From NCBI GenBank assembly GCA_947579665.1, contig OX388348.1, positions 5,084,001 to 5,148,000 of the forward strand: a DNA stretch of 64,000 bases, written 5' to 3'. The notes below the pieces were generated by a model. It was not told the DNA's origin. It saw nothing but the letters and a program-made list of their open reading frames with translations, and searched no databases. Of this stretch, positions 32,535 to 44,200 are shown piece after piece (position 1 is the first letter of the stretch; each line of letters opens with the position of its first letter). The translations under genes were made by a program, and so were the position numbers. This DNA comes from Sympetrum striolatum (lineage: Eukaryota; Arthropoda; Insecta; Odonata; Libellulidae).

Positions 32535-33259
32535 GGGGAGACTCTCACTTTTGGATTTTGATGAAAATAGTTGTGGTGATGCAGGAAGTAGAGAAATGAA
32601 AAATTGTATTGGTGTTCGTCTAAATGGGCCTTCGTTTTGTTTCAACAATTAATTGAAAATTTACAATCAGACAATCTGCAACCCAGCATTGCACACCCGC
32701 GCTAGACCATATCTGTAAGGAATAACCCGCAGTTTTCAAGTTACTATCAAATCTTATTTTTATTCATTTTGATAAATATTTTCCTTGTTACTCACTGATA
32801 GGTTAGGATAGGATAGGGAAGGAGTTATTTTCCCCTATTTCCAATACATGGCTGTACTGTATTTTCTCTTTGGTGCGTTCTTTAAATGTTAACTATATTC
32901 ACATCCTGTCTGATAAGTATCGATTTTATAATCTGGTTGGTAATCTTTCAACAGTTGATGTCTGTTAAATGAAAAGTTCCACTGTCTTTAGGGTTATTTC
33001 TGGAAACACGACGTCTCTACGGGAAACATAATTCGTTGTTTTCCATTGTCTTATTCAAAATTCTTTTTTAAATTAAATTAAATCGATCTCGAACCAGTGA
33101 CATTGAATTCAGTCGACGGATGCTGATAACCCACGGATAAAGCCACTGATGGAGCATTCTGTAGGTGATGCGCTCCATTCTCTTTCTTGCTTAAAAAAAC
33201 CTATCATACGTGTATTTATTTATCATTTGCATCTTAACGAATCGTGTTCCTCGATTTGT

Positions 33260-33910
33260 AATACTCGTATCCTCACTCTACATCGTAACTTGAGATATGC
33301 TTTGTAATAATTGTTAGGTTGATAGCGATCATTTTGGATATTTCCTAGCAAGATTAACAACCTTAATATTCACATACAACGAAGCACGAAGGTATGTACA
33401 TTCTTTAGAGATTACGGTGATGGCTCATTGGAATCACTGGTATCTTCTTTAGAAGGAGGACTGCTATCTCTCGATACTGCTCCCTCATCGCTATCATATC
33501 ACGAATTCTGCATCTGCGTCTTCATTTTCAAGGAATAACATATCCTATTCTATATAAATATTCCCCTCCATGATCTCCATGAATCTCTCAATGGCTTCCT
33601 CCCCGAGTAAAGTGCCTTCTTGGATATTTTGAAACTTGCGAGATTTTCAATAACATTCATGGCCGTTAAAGTATCTTGACCAAGGAGTTGCATCCATATA
33701 AGTAGTCAGAGCAGATTGCTTACTATCGGACACACAACTATAAAGCACCTAGTGATTGGTATAATTATTAAATTCCGAAAGTAATCCACTACTTTTGGCT
33801 ATAAAATTCTGAATCAGTCGAACACAAGTTCCTTTTATATTCTTAGGGTGGTTGTGAAATGAAAAATAGTGCTTGCGAATGCTATGGCAGCTAATGTAAT
33901 TAGTACCAAC
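33260..33910 (-). pseudogene. Broken coding remnant of the outer element
   Basis: On the minus strand, with the nested insertion removed (33,902 joins 39,299 across the gtaccaac duplication), there are semi-continuous frames with words such as KGTCVRLIQNFIAKSSGL and GEEAIERFMEIMEGN separated by stops. They look like a decayed transposase or host exon, but I recognise no family. Calling this coding at all is tentative. Confidence 0.25.
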
Positions 33911-34136
33911 TAGAGATGGGCGCCGCGCCGATTACGCCAGCCGCCGACAATATCGGGCACGCCGCCGCCGCCGAAGAAATAACTACGGCGCGGCGTGGCT
34001 TGGATTTAAAACAAAGTCCCATAGTCGAAAATATGCTGACAAGTAGTTCGAAGAGATTCGCTTTGAACTGATAGAACACATCTCGGGCTTTCCACGAGGG
34101 CGCTGATATATTAAAACCATTAAACAATCATCGATG

Positions 34137-36200
34137 ATTATCCTTGGTTCGACGCTAGGTCAGGGCAAATATTCTCCCGTTTAATTTACATTGCGATTTT
34201 TAAGATTTTTTTAAATCACTTCCCGATTAGATAGAAACTTGAAACTCGGCATGTAGATAGAGATCAATTATAAATTTTATGTACGCTGTTCACCGTTTCG
34301 CTGATGGCCCTTCGTTCGATCCCAGTGAGGTATTTACATTCCTCAATGCATTTTTTATGGAGATAACAGAAACCAATTTTAGGTACTTTCCGGCATGATA
34401 TCGACTTCAAACTTTGCATAAAATAAGATCAAGTCAGAATAAGTCATACTGTGCATTCACAGATGCCAATATGTTCTTGATTCGACTCCAGCCGTCTCTA
34501 AAATCAGAAGGTGATCCGATTTTTAAGAAGTTTTTTGAACCCCTTCCCAATAATATAGAAACTTGAAATTCGGCATATAGATAAAGATCATTGATATGTT
34601 TCAAATACTCAGTTTTAGGATACCTTGATCGTCCTTGGTTCGATCTCAGAGAGCCATTTACATTTCGTATGCATTTCAGATGGGGATAATGGAGTTATAT
34701 CAGGACCTTCCTGTTATGATACACCAGCGTCATTGACTTGAAATTTTTACGTTTTGGCAATAACGTGCAACCACCAGAAATATTGCGATTTCGACCCTCA
34801 GTGTCATGGGTTCGATTCCAGAGGGCCCTAAAGTCCCGATTTTTTCCCTTTAAATGTATTGCTTTGATTTTCGGTAATTTTTTAAAATTACTTCCCGGAT
34901 AGGAAGAGAATCAAAACTCAAGGAGCTTATATATATGGTCATCATCTATCGAAAACATAAATGACTTTTACGGAAAAAGTCCTTGGTTCGACGCTAGGAC
35001 GATGTAAAAATCTGCCCTTAAAAACATTGTGGTAGTTTTTCATTATTTTTTTTGATGCACTTATGGAAATGATAGGAAGTTCGTGCTTGGCTAGAAGATA
35101 TATATTAAGACTCGGTTTAAGAAAAAAATTATATGAGACCATGCTGTTCCTAGGTGCGATGCCAGAGCATAATAACATTTCTCACATAAGGAAAATATGT
35201 GAATAGTAGGACGTCGTTTGAGGCAGTTGCAGCCAATATTTCTGCTTTAATTTTCACACATAGTTAGAGATGGTGATGTTCTGTTGTGCTGCATAGTAAG
35301 TATGACCAGAAAGACCCGGGTTCGATGCCAGGCAATTAAATTACAGCGAATTTTAAGAATATTTTCAATCCTTTTTTTGCTATTGAGGACCGTCTCGATA
35401 TGATGCCGACATGAAATTAGTGTTGTCGATATGCTTGCAGTATTCTAGCAACATTTTACTCGTACCTATATATACACTCATTCATTCATAGGGGATCAAA
35501 ATTCTAACCATGTTCCACAAATTCCGTCCCGGAAACAAACAAATTCCCGATTTTCTCCATAAAGATACTTGGTGGGGATTTTCAAAAAATTTTTTGAGGC
35601 ACTTTCAGGCAAAGTAGAGAGTTGAAATTTGAGGGATCGCTGGAGGCCCTGCGTATCCGACGAAAACCATTAAGATATTATCCAAGTTTATCCTTGGTTC
35701 GACGCTAGGTCAGGGAAAATATGCTCCCGTTTAATTTGCATTGCGGTTTTTAAGATTTTTTATCATCACTTTCCGAAAAGATGGAAACTTGAAACTCAGC
35801 ACTTGAATAAAGATCATAAATATATTTCATAATCTAATTTTAGCAATTCGCTGATTGTCCTTGGTTCGATCCCAGAGGGAAATTTACATTCCTCAATGCA
35901 TTTTTTATGGAGATAACGGAAACAAATTTTAGGTACTTCTAGACATGATATCGAGTTGAAACTTTGCATTAAATGAGATCAAGTCCTAACAAGACATAAT
36001 ATGCATTCACAGCTGCCAATATGTTATATTCAATGCATTTCAGATAGGGGATAATGGAGTCTTATTTCAGGACCTTCCCGGTAAGATATTTACTTTAAAC
36101 TTTGTATTAATTAAGATTAGGTCTTAACAAGTTATTATATCTATTTGCATATTCCAATAGGTGCTGGGTTCGACACCAGGCGTTTACAAAAAATCAGAAA
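34137..36200 (+). repeat. Tandem array of about 170-bp units with B-box-like motif
   Basis: Eleven copies of a ggttcgaynccag-like word occur at about 34,146, 34,314, 34,489, 34,637, 34,808, 34,985, 35,153, 35,319, 35,696, 35,863 and 36,167. Spacings are mostly 166-177 bp, with two gaps of about double length where a motif has decayed. Two unit types alternate: one with cacttcccgattagatagaa and gaaactcggcatgtagat, the other with cctcaatgcattttttatgg and catgatatcgacttcaaact. The block at 34,141-34,440 reappears closely at 35,690-35,990, a higher-order repeat. The motif matches a Pol III B box, but no A box is obvious. Confidence 0.8.
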
Positions 36201-36969
36201 TTGCAGCAATTTTTAAGGTTTGTTTAAGCCCTTCCCGATAACATTGAAACTCAAAACGTGGCATGTGAACAAAGATTATAAATACCTTTTATAAGCTTGC
36301 ATTATCCAAGCTACTTTTACTCGTATATAATAACATATTTCGTACGTAATATAATTCATACAATTTATTGCGGAAGATGTAACTTCCGCAATGAATGTTC
36401 GTTTACGAATGTTTAGTAGGGATTTAAAATAACACAAATAAAATTCAGTATTTTCTCAGAATACTATCTCGCTGGATGTTTTTAATGAGTGAAGTATAGC
36501 TAAAAGTAATAGGCAACTACTTTTTTGAACGCATTTTCCTTAAACCTCTCGACATTCCCTTCAAAATTTTCAGGATGTATTTTCCCAGAATATTTACCAG
36601 GAAATTTAAAAGTATCGAAAAAAGGTCATAAAAGGAAGCAAATTATCAAGAATAAGAACTTCGTTTCTGAAATGAGAGTGAGTATTTAAAGAACAAGTAA
36701 ATATTTTTTGAGTGTAAACTTTGAAAATTCGCATTGCCATACCTCAATAAGTTCTGCATATAATATTCCCAGACAGCGTCTTATGTGAGCTCGTTTTCCT
36801 TAAATCGGAGGGTCCGAGAGAGGACAAGAGAAAGAAATATAACTTAAAAGACATGTTGCATAAAGTGAGTATTTCACCAACAGAAGCTAATTCAGAGATC
36901 TGATGGTAGTGATGCAATCATTCAAATATTCAACTGTGATAACTTAAAAAATCATGTAAGCTTAAGGGT

Positions 36970-37245
36970 TGATTATTTAACGCTGTATTGATTTTTTCTC
37001 GATGATTCTGCTCATTTGGGTTTGGTTTGAGACTGAAGAATTTTGCAAAAATCTAAACCTGGCATTATTCGTGAATTTTGGTCAATTTTGACCACCTGTA
37101 GAATTTTAATAGGTAGAAATCAGCGTGAATAATTTGGTAGTAATAGGCAGGATTTATTTGAGAATTGCCAGTACTAAAGTCCGCACTCAAGATAAGGATT
37201 TTTTTGCCAGGTTTTTTCGATTCTAGCCCATTGGGCTGCGTATTC
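36970..37245 (-). repeat. Dispersed repeat shared with 63,070-63,365
   Basis: Homologous over about 280 bp, in the same orientation, to 63,070-63,365. Shared words include aagaattttgcaaaaatcta, ggtcaattttgaccacctgt and gattctagcccattgggctg. The minus strand is open for 60 codons (with GLESKKPGKK and FYRWSKLTKIHE), but the sister copy is interrupted. At 63 kb the repeat abuts a Tigger-type helix-turn-helix, so it probably derives from a Tigger-family element. Confidence 0.6.
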
Positions 37246-37286
37246 AAGATAGCTCTACATTGTCTTTATTGGTATGATATAATTGT

Positions 37287-39073
37287 GATGTCTATATAAA
37301 TATAATTGTCTATGTCTATGTAAGAACCCTGCAAGCCGCCTTTCGGCGTGTGACAGGGGGTGCAAGCACCTTGACTCTATTTTCCTAAACGGTTGCTTTC
37401 GCGTAAACTTCACGGAAAAATAATTTTTTGAAGCGATTCGTTCTAGCGTCTATTTCCCTAATCTTTCTGGCAGTATCAGAACGGCCCATATAACAGAGGG
37501 GTCGCATTATATCGGTTACATCATCTGAAAACGTAATTTCTCTGAACTTATTTAATAAATTCATCCTTTGAATTTTTCTTCTATCTTCTAATGATTCCCA
37601 TCCCGCGTTCTGTAACATCTGAGTGACACTCGCTATTTTATCATAGCAATTCTTTACAAATCGTATCGCCTTTCCTTGTTCGTTTTCTAAATCCCGAAAA
37701 TGACATTTCTCAGCGGGGTCCCATACACTACATGCATACTCAAGGTGAGGCCTAACTAACGCTAAGTGACATCGCTCGCGAACTTTTTCTTCGCTCCTAC
37801 CGACTATTCCTATAACGAAACCGAGTTTCTTAAGTGCTTTTCCACATATATTTCGGATGTGGGCACTCCATGATAGATTATTCGTGAGAGTTACTCCAAG
37901 ATACTTTACCGATTCTACTGTCATTAGGTTTACCCCTCGGAGACTATAAGAATAATCATTTATTATAGATTTACTTTCGAAGTAGTTTACTACCAAAAAC
38001 TTTTCTAAATTAAGCTCTAATTGCCAATCATCGCACCAGTTCATAATTCTATCTAAGTCGTTCGAAAGGGTTAATCTATCCTCTGAACTAACTATTTCCC
38101 TGTAAATGACTGTGTCGTCTGCGAATATCCTAACATTGCTTTCAATGTGATTGCTGAGGTCGTTGATGTATACTAAAAATAACAACGGTCCAATTACACT
38201 GCCCTGAAGGACGCCCGAGGTCACCTTAACCAAATTGGAACTAGTACCATCAAGTAATACTCGCTGCTCTCTATCGGTGAGAAAGTCTTTTATCCAGTTA
38301 ATAACTTCTGTATCGATACCCGCAACTTCTAATTTATACATCAATTTATGATGAGGTACCTTATCGAAAGCCTTCCGAAAATTTAAAAATATTGCATCGA
38401 CTTGCTTATGTTTTTTAGCAGAGTTTAGAATATCGTGTACTAATAAAGCCAGCTGAGACTCGCAAGAACGAGTCTTACGAAAACCGTGTTGATTCCTAAT
38501 TATGAAATTAGACGTTTCAAGAAAACCCATTAAAGAGCTAGAAATTATATGATCCATAATTTTACCGCTCAGTGATGTTAAAGATATAGGTCTGTAATTA
38601 GCTGGATCGTCCTTAGAGCCGCTTTTAAATATTGGCGTGACATTCGTAATTTTCCAATCCTTCGGGACCTTTCCTTCTCTCATACTCTTGTCAAATATAA
38701 CTTTAAGAAAAGGTGCTACGCTCTCCGCAACTTCCTTGAACACTTGAGCCGGTATGTCTTCAGGACCCGGAGCTTTATTCGGTTTAATCTGTTGCAATAG
38801 TTTAATGATGCCGTCTTCTCTGAAGGTGATTTTTGACATCGATTCAGGTTTATCAACATTCGGGAGAGTATTTAATGTATCGTCAGACGTGAAAACGCTT
38901 CGAAAAAAATCATTCAAGATATTAAGCTTTGCCTTTAGCATCGTTTACTATATTACCGCTAGTATCCTTTAATGAACCAACAGTTTGCTCTTTACCTTGG
39001 ACCTCACGAACGTACGACCAAAACGCTTTTGGGTCCTCTTCCAAGTGTTCGCATAAAATCTCATTTTTATATT
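37287..39073 (-). mobile_element. 5'-truncated CR1/L2-like LINE with 22-bp target duplication
   Basis: Flanked by identical 22-bp direct repeats at 37,265-37,286 and 39,074-39,095 (starting tttattggtatg, ending ataattgt). The 3' end has the family hairpin words gccgcctttcggcgtgtgac and a tail of about three atagac-type units instead of poly-A. Truncated at the 5' end: no endonuclease. The exact duplication and long open frame make it the youngest-looking LINE in the window. Confidence 0.9.
37385..38941 (-). pseudogene. CR1-like LINE reverse transcriptase, open but catalytically altered
   Basis: 518 open codons covering the whole polymerase and C-terminal region. In order: FFRSVFTSDD (12-21), KPNKAPGPEDIP (54-64), NYRPISLTSLSGKIM (115-129), NQHGFRKTRSCESQL (150-164), motif A VDAIFLNFRKAFDKV (181-195), TSGVLQGSVIGP (241-252), motif C IFADD (272-276), SVKYLGVTL, then the C-terminal RPHLEYACSVWDP and LGF words. 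Residue 187 is asparagine where these enzymes have the metal-binding aspartate, and residue 245 is leucine where the family has proline in the PQG loop. Both suggest an inactive enzyme despite the open frame. The true start lies upstream in the truncated part. Confidence 0.88.
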
Positions 39074-39691
39074 TTTATTGGTATGATATAATTGTAATAA
39101 TGTATTCTCAGATATTCGAGTTATTCGCCTTTTTTTCTGCCGTATACGAACGAAAATTTACACGCCGCCGGTTACGCCGCGCCGCCGCCGACGATTAAGC
39201 AGTCAGCGTTCACGCCGTTACGCCGCCGCCGCCGGCTTCATTTTCCCCCTACGCCACCGCTGACAAAAATCATAACGGCACCCATGTCTAGTACCAACGA
39301 ACATCGAATGATTCGAGAAAGCATTTTTACGAGCCATCACTCATCATACTTTTAGCAAGGCTCTCCGTCATCGAAGTTCATTTGGTTGAAATTTGGTTAT
39401 TCAATCGGATATCGGGTGAAATAATGGAAATATTGCCTTATGCCTATCAGTGAGTAACAAGAAAAATATATATCAAAATAAATAAAAATAAGATTTGAGA
39501 ATTACTCGAAAACAGCGGGTTATTCCTTATGATATAAGTGTGCAATACCCAGATTGTCAATTTTCAATTAATTATTGCAACAAAACGAAGGCCCAATTAG
39601 ACGAACGCCAATTCAATTTTTCATTTCTCTACTTCCTGCATCACCACAATAATTTTCATCAAAATCCCCGGATAAAAGTGAGAGTCTCCCC

Positions 39692-40980
39692 TCGTCAGTA
39701 CAGAATCTTTCATATACTATTCAGAATTCAGCGAAGTCCGTAAATACGAATAGGCTCCCATTTTATTTCTTTTTTATCGAGTTTGAAACTATTTTAATTT
39801 AAAAACCAGCCGATATACCATCTCAGTCGAAAATTTGACTTGAGAAATTTGCAACTGACCCCATAGAGCACAACCTTGGGCTTAAATATGCGATTTATTA
39901 TTATAACCCTCATTATAATTTATAAATGAAAAATATCTCGCTATAGTTGACCGCGAGTTTGAGGTACTGGTAAGAACTAGTGAGTTAGATTACTCGGAAC
40001 AATATTGCTACACATTGTGATAGCTCGAGCTCTCCTCGTCATGGTGTTGAGCAGTTTCTAAATAGGTAGACCTTGCTCGCAACTATGGAAATTTTCGAAA
40101 TCAGATAAAAAGAATGGACGTATTGCCAATGCTTCATTCCGCGTAAATTGAATGATTTATCTTGATGTTGAATCATTGAGTAATTTAATTTCGTGATGAG
40201 GGCTCAAAAGGAATTTTGTTGTAACTCTCTTTAATTTGTGAAAGTCAATCGGTTCTGAAAATTTTCAAATTAAATTTTGGAAAGGAGTAATTAGAACCGA
40301 GTGGGAATACTCATTTCCGTCTGCAAAGGCCTCTGAATCGATTGCCGAAAAGAGGGAGAGCTATAAAAACAGTATTAGAATAATTGGTATTTTGCGAAAA
40401 AGCATGTCTCTTTCAACCTTTTTCGTCTACGTAGAAATATTGTACCGCAATCTAAAACAGCGCTCTTCTGCAAAATATGCGTATTGTATCTGCGTTAAAA
40501 TAAGCACGAAACTCGCTAAATATATATTATTTAGTTCAGAATAGAATCTTCTAATACCATCCTTTTTATATTCGTAGGCAACTTTTTACTCAAATGTATT
40601 TATCTAAGTTAACATTTCGTAGATAATAAATTCGTAATAATATTTTTTTGGGGAAAGCCGTGCGTTTAGATTTCAAAATATGAAATTGAATGGATTTCAT
40701 CATTTATGATTTTCAAATTCGTATTTAAATTATTTGAATGCGGTGATCATTTCGTTCATTGCGGAAAAACTCGTGAAAGGATTAAGTTGTATTTTTTCTT
40801 TATTTTTTAGGAATAAATTTGAATTTTCTTTTATTCAGGTCATGTTATCGTTAATCTACGCATATTCGGTCTATTGGATGCCAAAGCTTTGCTGGGAAAC
40901 ACGTACTTATTTTGTTTTAATTAAATGCCGGTTGCGTAAGCTTTCGTGTACTTTTGGTTCATTAAAATAGAAATGATTTT
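39692..40980. other. Intergenic DNA upstream of the LAMP gene
   Basis: AT-rich, with no recognised coding or RNA feature. It gives way at about 40,990 to a CpG-richer patch that leads into the LAMP first exon. Confidence 0.5.
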
Positions 40981-40989
40981 CGGTTATGT

Positions 40990-41197
40990 GGGCGTTTTGG
41001 TTCGTGGGCGAAGGGAAAGGTCAGAGAAATCGCCCCCGCGCTTTCATGGGGGCAACTTCTCCGTTCGTAGCGTAGCAGTCGCTTAGACTCCCTCAGCTAT
41101 TGATTTTTCGTTGGCCGGCGTTAGCAAGCAGTTCGCCTCTTTTAGCATAAACGAAGAGCCTCCCGACGATTGCACTCGTGTCTCAAGAGATTACAAC
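40990..41197 (+). promoter_or_regulatory. LAMP promoter-proximal region and 5' UTR
   Basis: A CpG-richer stretch (ggtgggcgaa-like words, cgcccccgcg) in AT-rich DNA immediately upstream of the LAMP start codon. The transcription start cannot be fixed by eye. If transcription begins before 41,045, the mRNA would carry a 9-codon upstream ORF (ATG 41,045-41,047, TAG 41,072-41,074) in the same frame as, but closed before, the main ATG at 41,198. Confidence 0.45.
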
Positions 41198-41252
41198 ATG
41201 ACTCCATTCATCTTCCATGCACGATCCCACGCCGTGGTCCATCTAATGGCAG
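41198..41252 (+). CDS. LAMP coding exon 1: start and signal peptide N-terminus
   Basis: Encodes MTPFIFHARSHAVVHLMA plus the first base of codon 19; donor gtatgg. This ATG was chosen because it is the first in frame after the upstream ORF stop, and the phase-1 join to exon 2 restores a hydrophobic signal peptide. The donor is weaker than consensus, so this exon is the least certain of the eight. Confidence 0.75.
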
Positions 41253-44200
41253 GTATGGAGAGATCTCATTACTGCGATTCTTGCTCCCACCTCTTCTCAC
41301 CAACGGGTATCTCTTGCCTGACACTCTGATGTTGATTCTTAGGTTTAGCCCTTCAGAGCTGAACATGGAGCGTTTCTCGATCAAAAATTATTAGACTTTT
41401 ACCTTTGTCGTACTGATATCGGTGGGTACTTTGAAAAAAATAATCGATACGAACCCAAAACTAAGTCCCAAACACAGGTATCTCCCTGAAAGGTGATTTA
41501 TGCGTGACTACGCGAGGTAGGATGTCTTAAATAACGGATTAACGCATCTCTCGTTCAGTTCCCAACGTTCTACTCTCTTCATGTGAATTATTCTTACACA
41601 AGTGAAAATTGCGTTCAAAATCTGGTAATTAGATTCCAGCCAAGCAAAGGTTTCAATACAACGATACATTTTCGCTTTCCCAGTAACAATCCATTGTCGA
41701 CCATTCATTGATACCTTGTCGAAGCCGCGACGCTATCCGACAATTAATTATTAATTAAACAGGAGAATTTCGTCGGATATGGCTGAGCCTGTTAATGATG
41801 AATTTTAATGTTTAGCTATTTTAAATTCGCTTTCGCCGTCCTCAAAATTAATATTGAATATCTGGATCAATTTTTGGTGTAAAGGTAAGAATATTTTAGA
41901 ACCGAGCTTATTATTTTTTCGAAAAAACAATTTCCAACGCTAATGGTAAATACAAGCTAGCCTCCATTGATCAATCATTCCTATGAAATCCAACGGTAAA
42001 GCAACATTATTTTTAATAAATATCTATGCAAGGAAGAGAGGGGACAAAGCTAGATGAAAATGTTAATTATATATTAATTGCCTAATAAGCTACTATTAAT
42101 AAGGGAACCACTTAGAAAGCATACTTATAATTTATATTGAGCACTCTGAAGGAAATTGGATTGACGAGGGGCTTTCAAGGCAATTTTTATTTTTCAGCCA
42201 AATCATGACACCAAATGATGTTCAAGGTGTACAGATATTTCACTACTAATTAAAATATTTGTCTCCTGAGGTTCTTATTTATTCATATCTTCCCTGTTAT
42301 CATCAAAAAGGCAAAATCCTTCACAATTATCTTTGAATACCATTGGAGTGGTAATGAGGCAACTAGTCAAGCTTTTTGCCTTAGCTCACCTCCGAGGAAT
42401 CCAGAAGTAAAATTCAACACAATCGTGTTGAATTTTTCTTCTGGATTACTAATTAATTAATTACTTGGATTATTAATTAATAATTTTACTTCACAACACA
42501 ATGTGCATAAGTGCATTGTAATAACCTTCTGAATGATTCTATGATTTTTAAATAATTTCACCCATCAATGAGACTTTACAAAGGGATATACTAAATGAAT
42601 TTTCCTCAGTCTTGCACTGAAAGGCAAATACAAATATTAAATTTATATAGATATTATTGCAACACATCATATATAGTACTGATAATGTATTTTAATCCAA
42701 TTGTTTGTATGTATTTGGCAGCTGATGGCATCCACTGTTAATTTGCAGTGGAATAAAGGAATATGATTTTTGCTACCCTTTTCTAAGCTATGTGATGGGA
42801 TTTTTGTTGCATTGATACCCATTTACTTTACCTTACAATATTTCTATATTTCTACAAAATTAAATACTTTAGATTCATTTCTTGATACAGTGAAAGTTCA
42901 CAAATTTGTTATTTGATGGTAAACCAATTTTTATTAAATTCCACTGTTGCATTTTTTATATTCTCATTCATTGATCTTCTAATGTAGTAAGTCAATATGC
43001 TATTCTTAATTCAACTGACTTTCTTTCATATTAAGAAAAAGCTTATAATTTCATGAATTCTAGTTGTATAAGTGTTTCAGCAATTATGCTACATAAAAAA
43101 ATGAAGAGATGGATTCAATGCTATGATTTACAATACTCTTGAGCCAATAATTAGGTGAATTGTCATCAATTGTTTTGTTTATTGCTTTATCATATATTCT
43201 CATTACATAATCTAGGTTTTACAAATTTTTTGAAACATTGATTCAAGAAGGCAGCCATATTAGTGTTCAATTATTCATTTATTTCAACAGTGCGAAATAG
43301 TTTGCCTGATCATTAAGCTGGTTTATACTCTCTTTATCGATATTAAAATTGATTGTAATTATTTCAATATTTTTTAATTAAAATATCTCTATGAACTTTA
43401 CTTCTTTGAGAAGTTTTTAAGCTGCCTATTTTGTATTAGATCAGATCAGATTTTTATGTGAATGATCAAATACTAAGCATCTTATAATAATCAAATTTAA
43501 CTGATAGTTATATTCTTTTTCAAATTAGACATGGCTTAATAATTATTTCAGTGCGTTATCAGTGCTTAATAAATACTTCTGTCCTTCTCTTTAGTTGGAC
43601 TATGCTTGATGCTGCTTCATAGTACATTCTCCAGTGCTTTAGATTTACGTGCCAAAAGGGATGTTGATGATGATGATAATGAAGATGAAAAGATGGTAAG
43701 CTATGATGAAGCTAATATGATGGGTTTGTCCGTCTGATGTGTCACTTGTTTTCTTTGGTAGTATCTGTTAGTAGTTTCTTTGTAGGTTATCTCCAATTTT
43801 GTAGAGGCTATACTGCACTTTTTGAAACCACTTTGCAATCCCTAAAAGAAAATTCATTCAATTAAGTTATAGTTCTTCAAATGATATTTATTGAAATTGT
43901 TTGGGAAATCTAATATCCAGAGTTAGCATAAGGATGAGAATACTCTAATTGTCTTTTTAATTTCATTGTGTAATTTGCAACTTAATTTAAACTGGAGTTT
44001 TTGTAACTTTCCAATCTCTTATATTGTGCATCACTCTTGAGGAGTTGAAATTTTTAGAGACAAGACAGCATCTGGATTGTTAATAATATGTAAGATTGCT
44101 GTTAAAAATAATTTATACCCAATGGAATAATATCCAGAATATTCTCTGATGTTTGCTCTTCTGAATTGCTTTTATTTTAATCTCCTGATTGCTAGAACTC

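Larger units (their letters stand above)
33911..39290. mobile_element. hAT-like composite element with GCC-rich ends, 8-bp target duplication
   Basis: The outer ends tagagatgggcgcc (33,911) and, in reverse complement, tagacatgggtgcc (39,290) form short terminal inverted repeats. They are flanked by identical 8-bp direct repeats gtaccaac at 33,903-33,910 and 39,291-39,298, as hAT superfamily insertions make. Both subterminal regions (33,920-34,010 and 39,158-39,240) are dense in gcc/cgccg words, unlike the AT-rich surroundings. The interior carries the 170-bp repeat array, a Tigger-linked repeat and a nested LINE, but no transposase, so the element is non-autonomous. Confidence 0.75.
32535..39691. 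mobile_element. Outer element with about 260-bp inverted repeats
   Basis: The left arm 32,535-32,802 and right arm 39,443-39,691 are inverted copies, both starting ggggagactctcac at the outer edge and sharing ttgtggtgatgcaggaagta, gggccttcgttttgtt and ttgttactcactgatagg. Similarity is high but with indels. Long inverted repeats suggest a DNA transposon. No target-site duplication is visible at the ends. The interior outside the nested hAT composite (32,803-33,902 plus 39,299-39,442) holds only broken minus-strand frames, so the superfamily is unknown. Confidence 0.6.

Noticed and set aside
35319..35332. tRNA genes at each ggttcga word of 34-36 kb
   Set aside because: Units are about 170 bp, tandem, and lack A boxes and tRNA stems; treated as a satellite with a B-box-like motif.
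33903..39298. Reading the gcc-rich ends as a CpG island promoter
   Set aside because: They sit exactly at transposon termini with an 8-bp duplication and have no adjacent exon.
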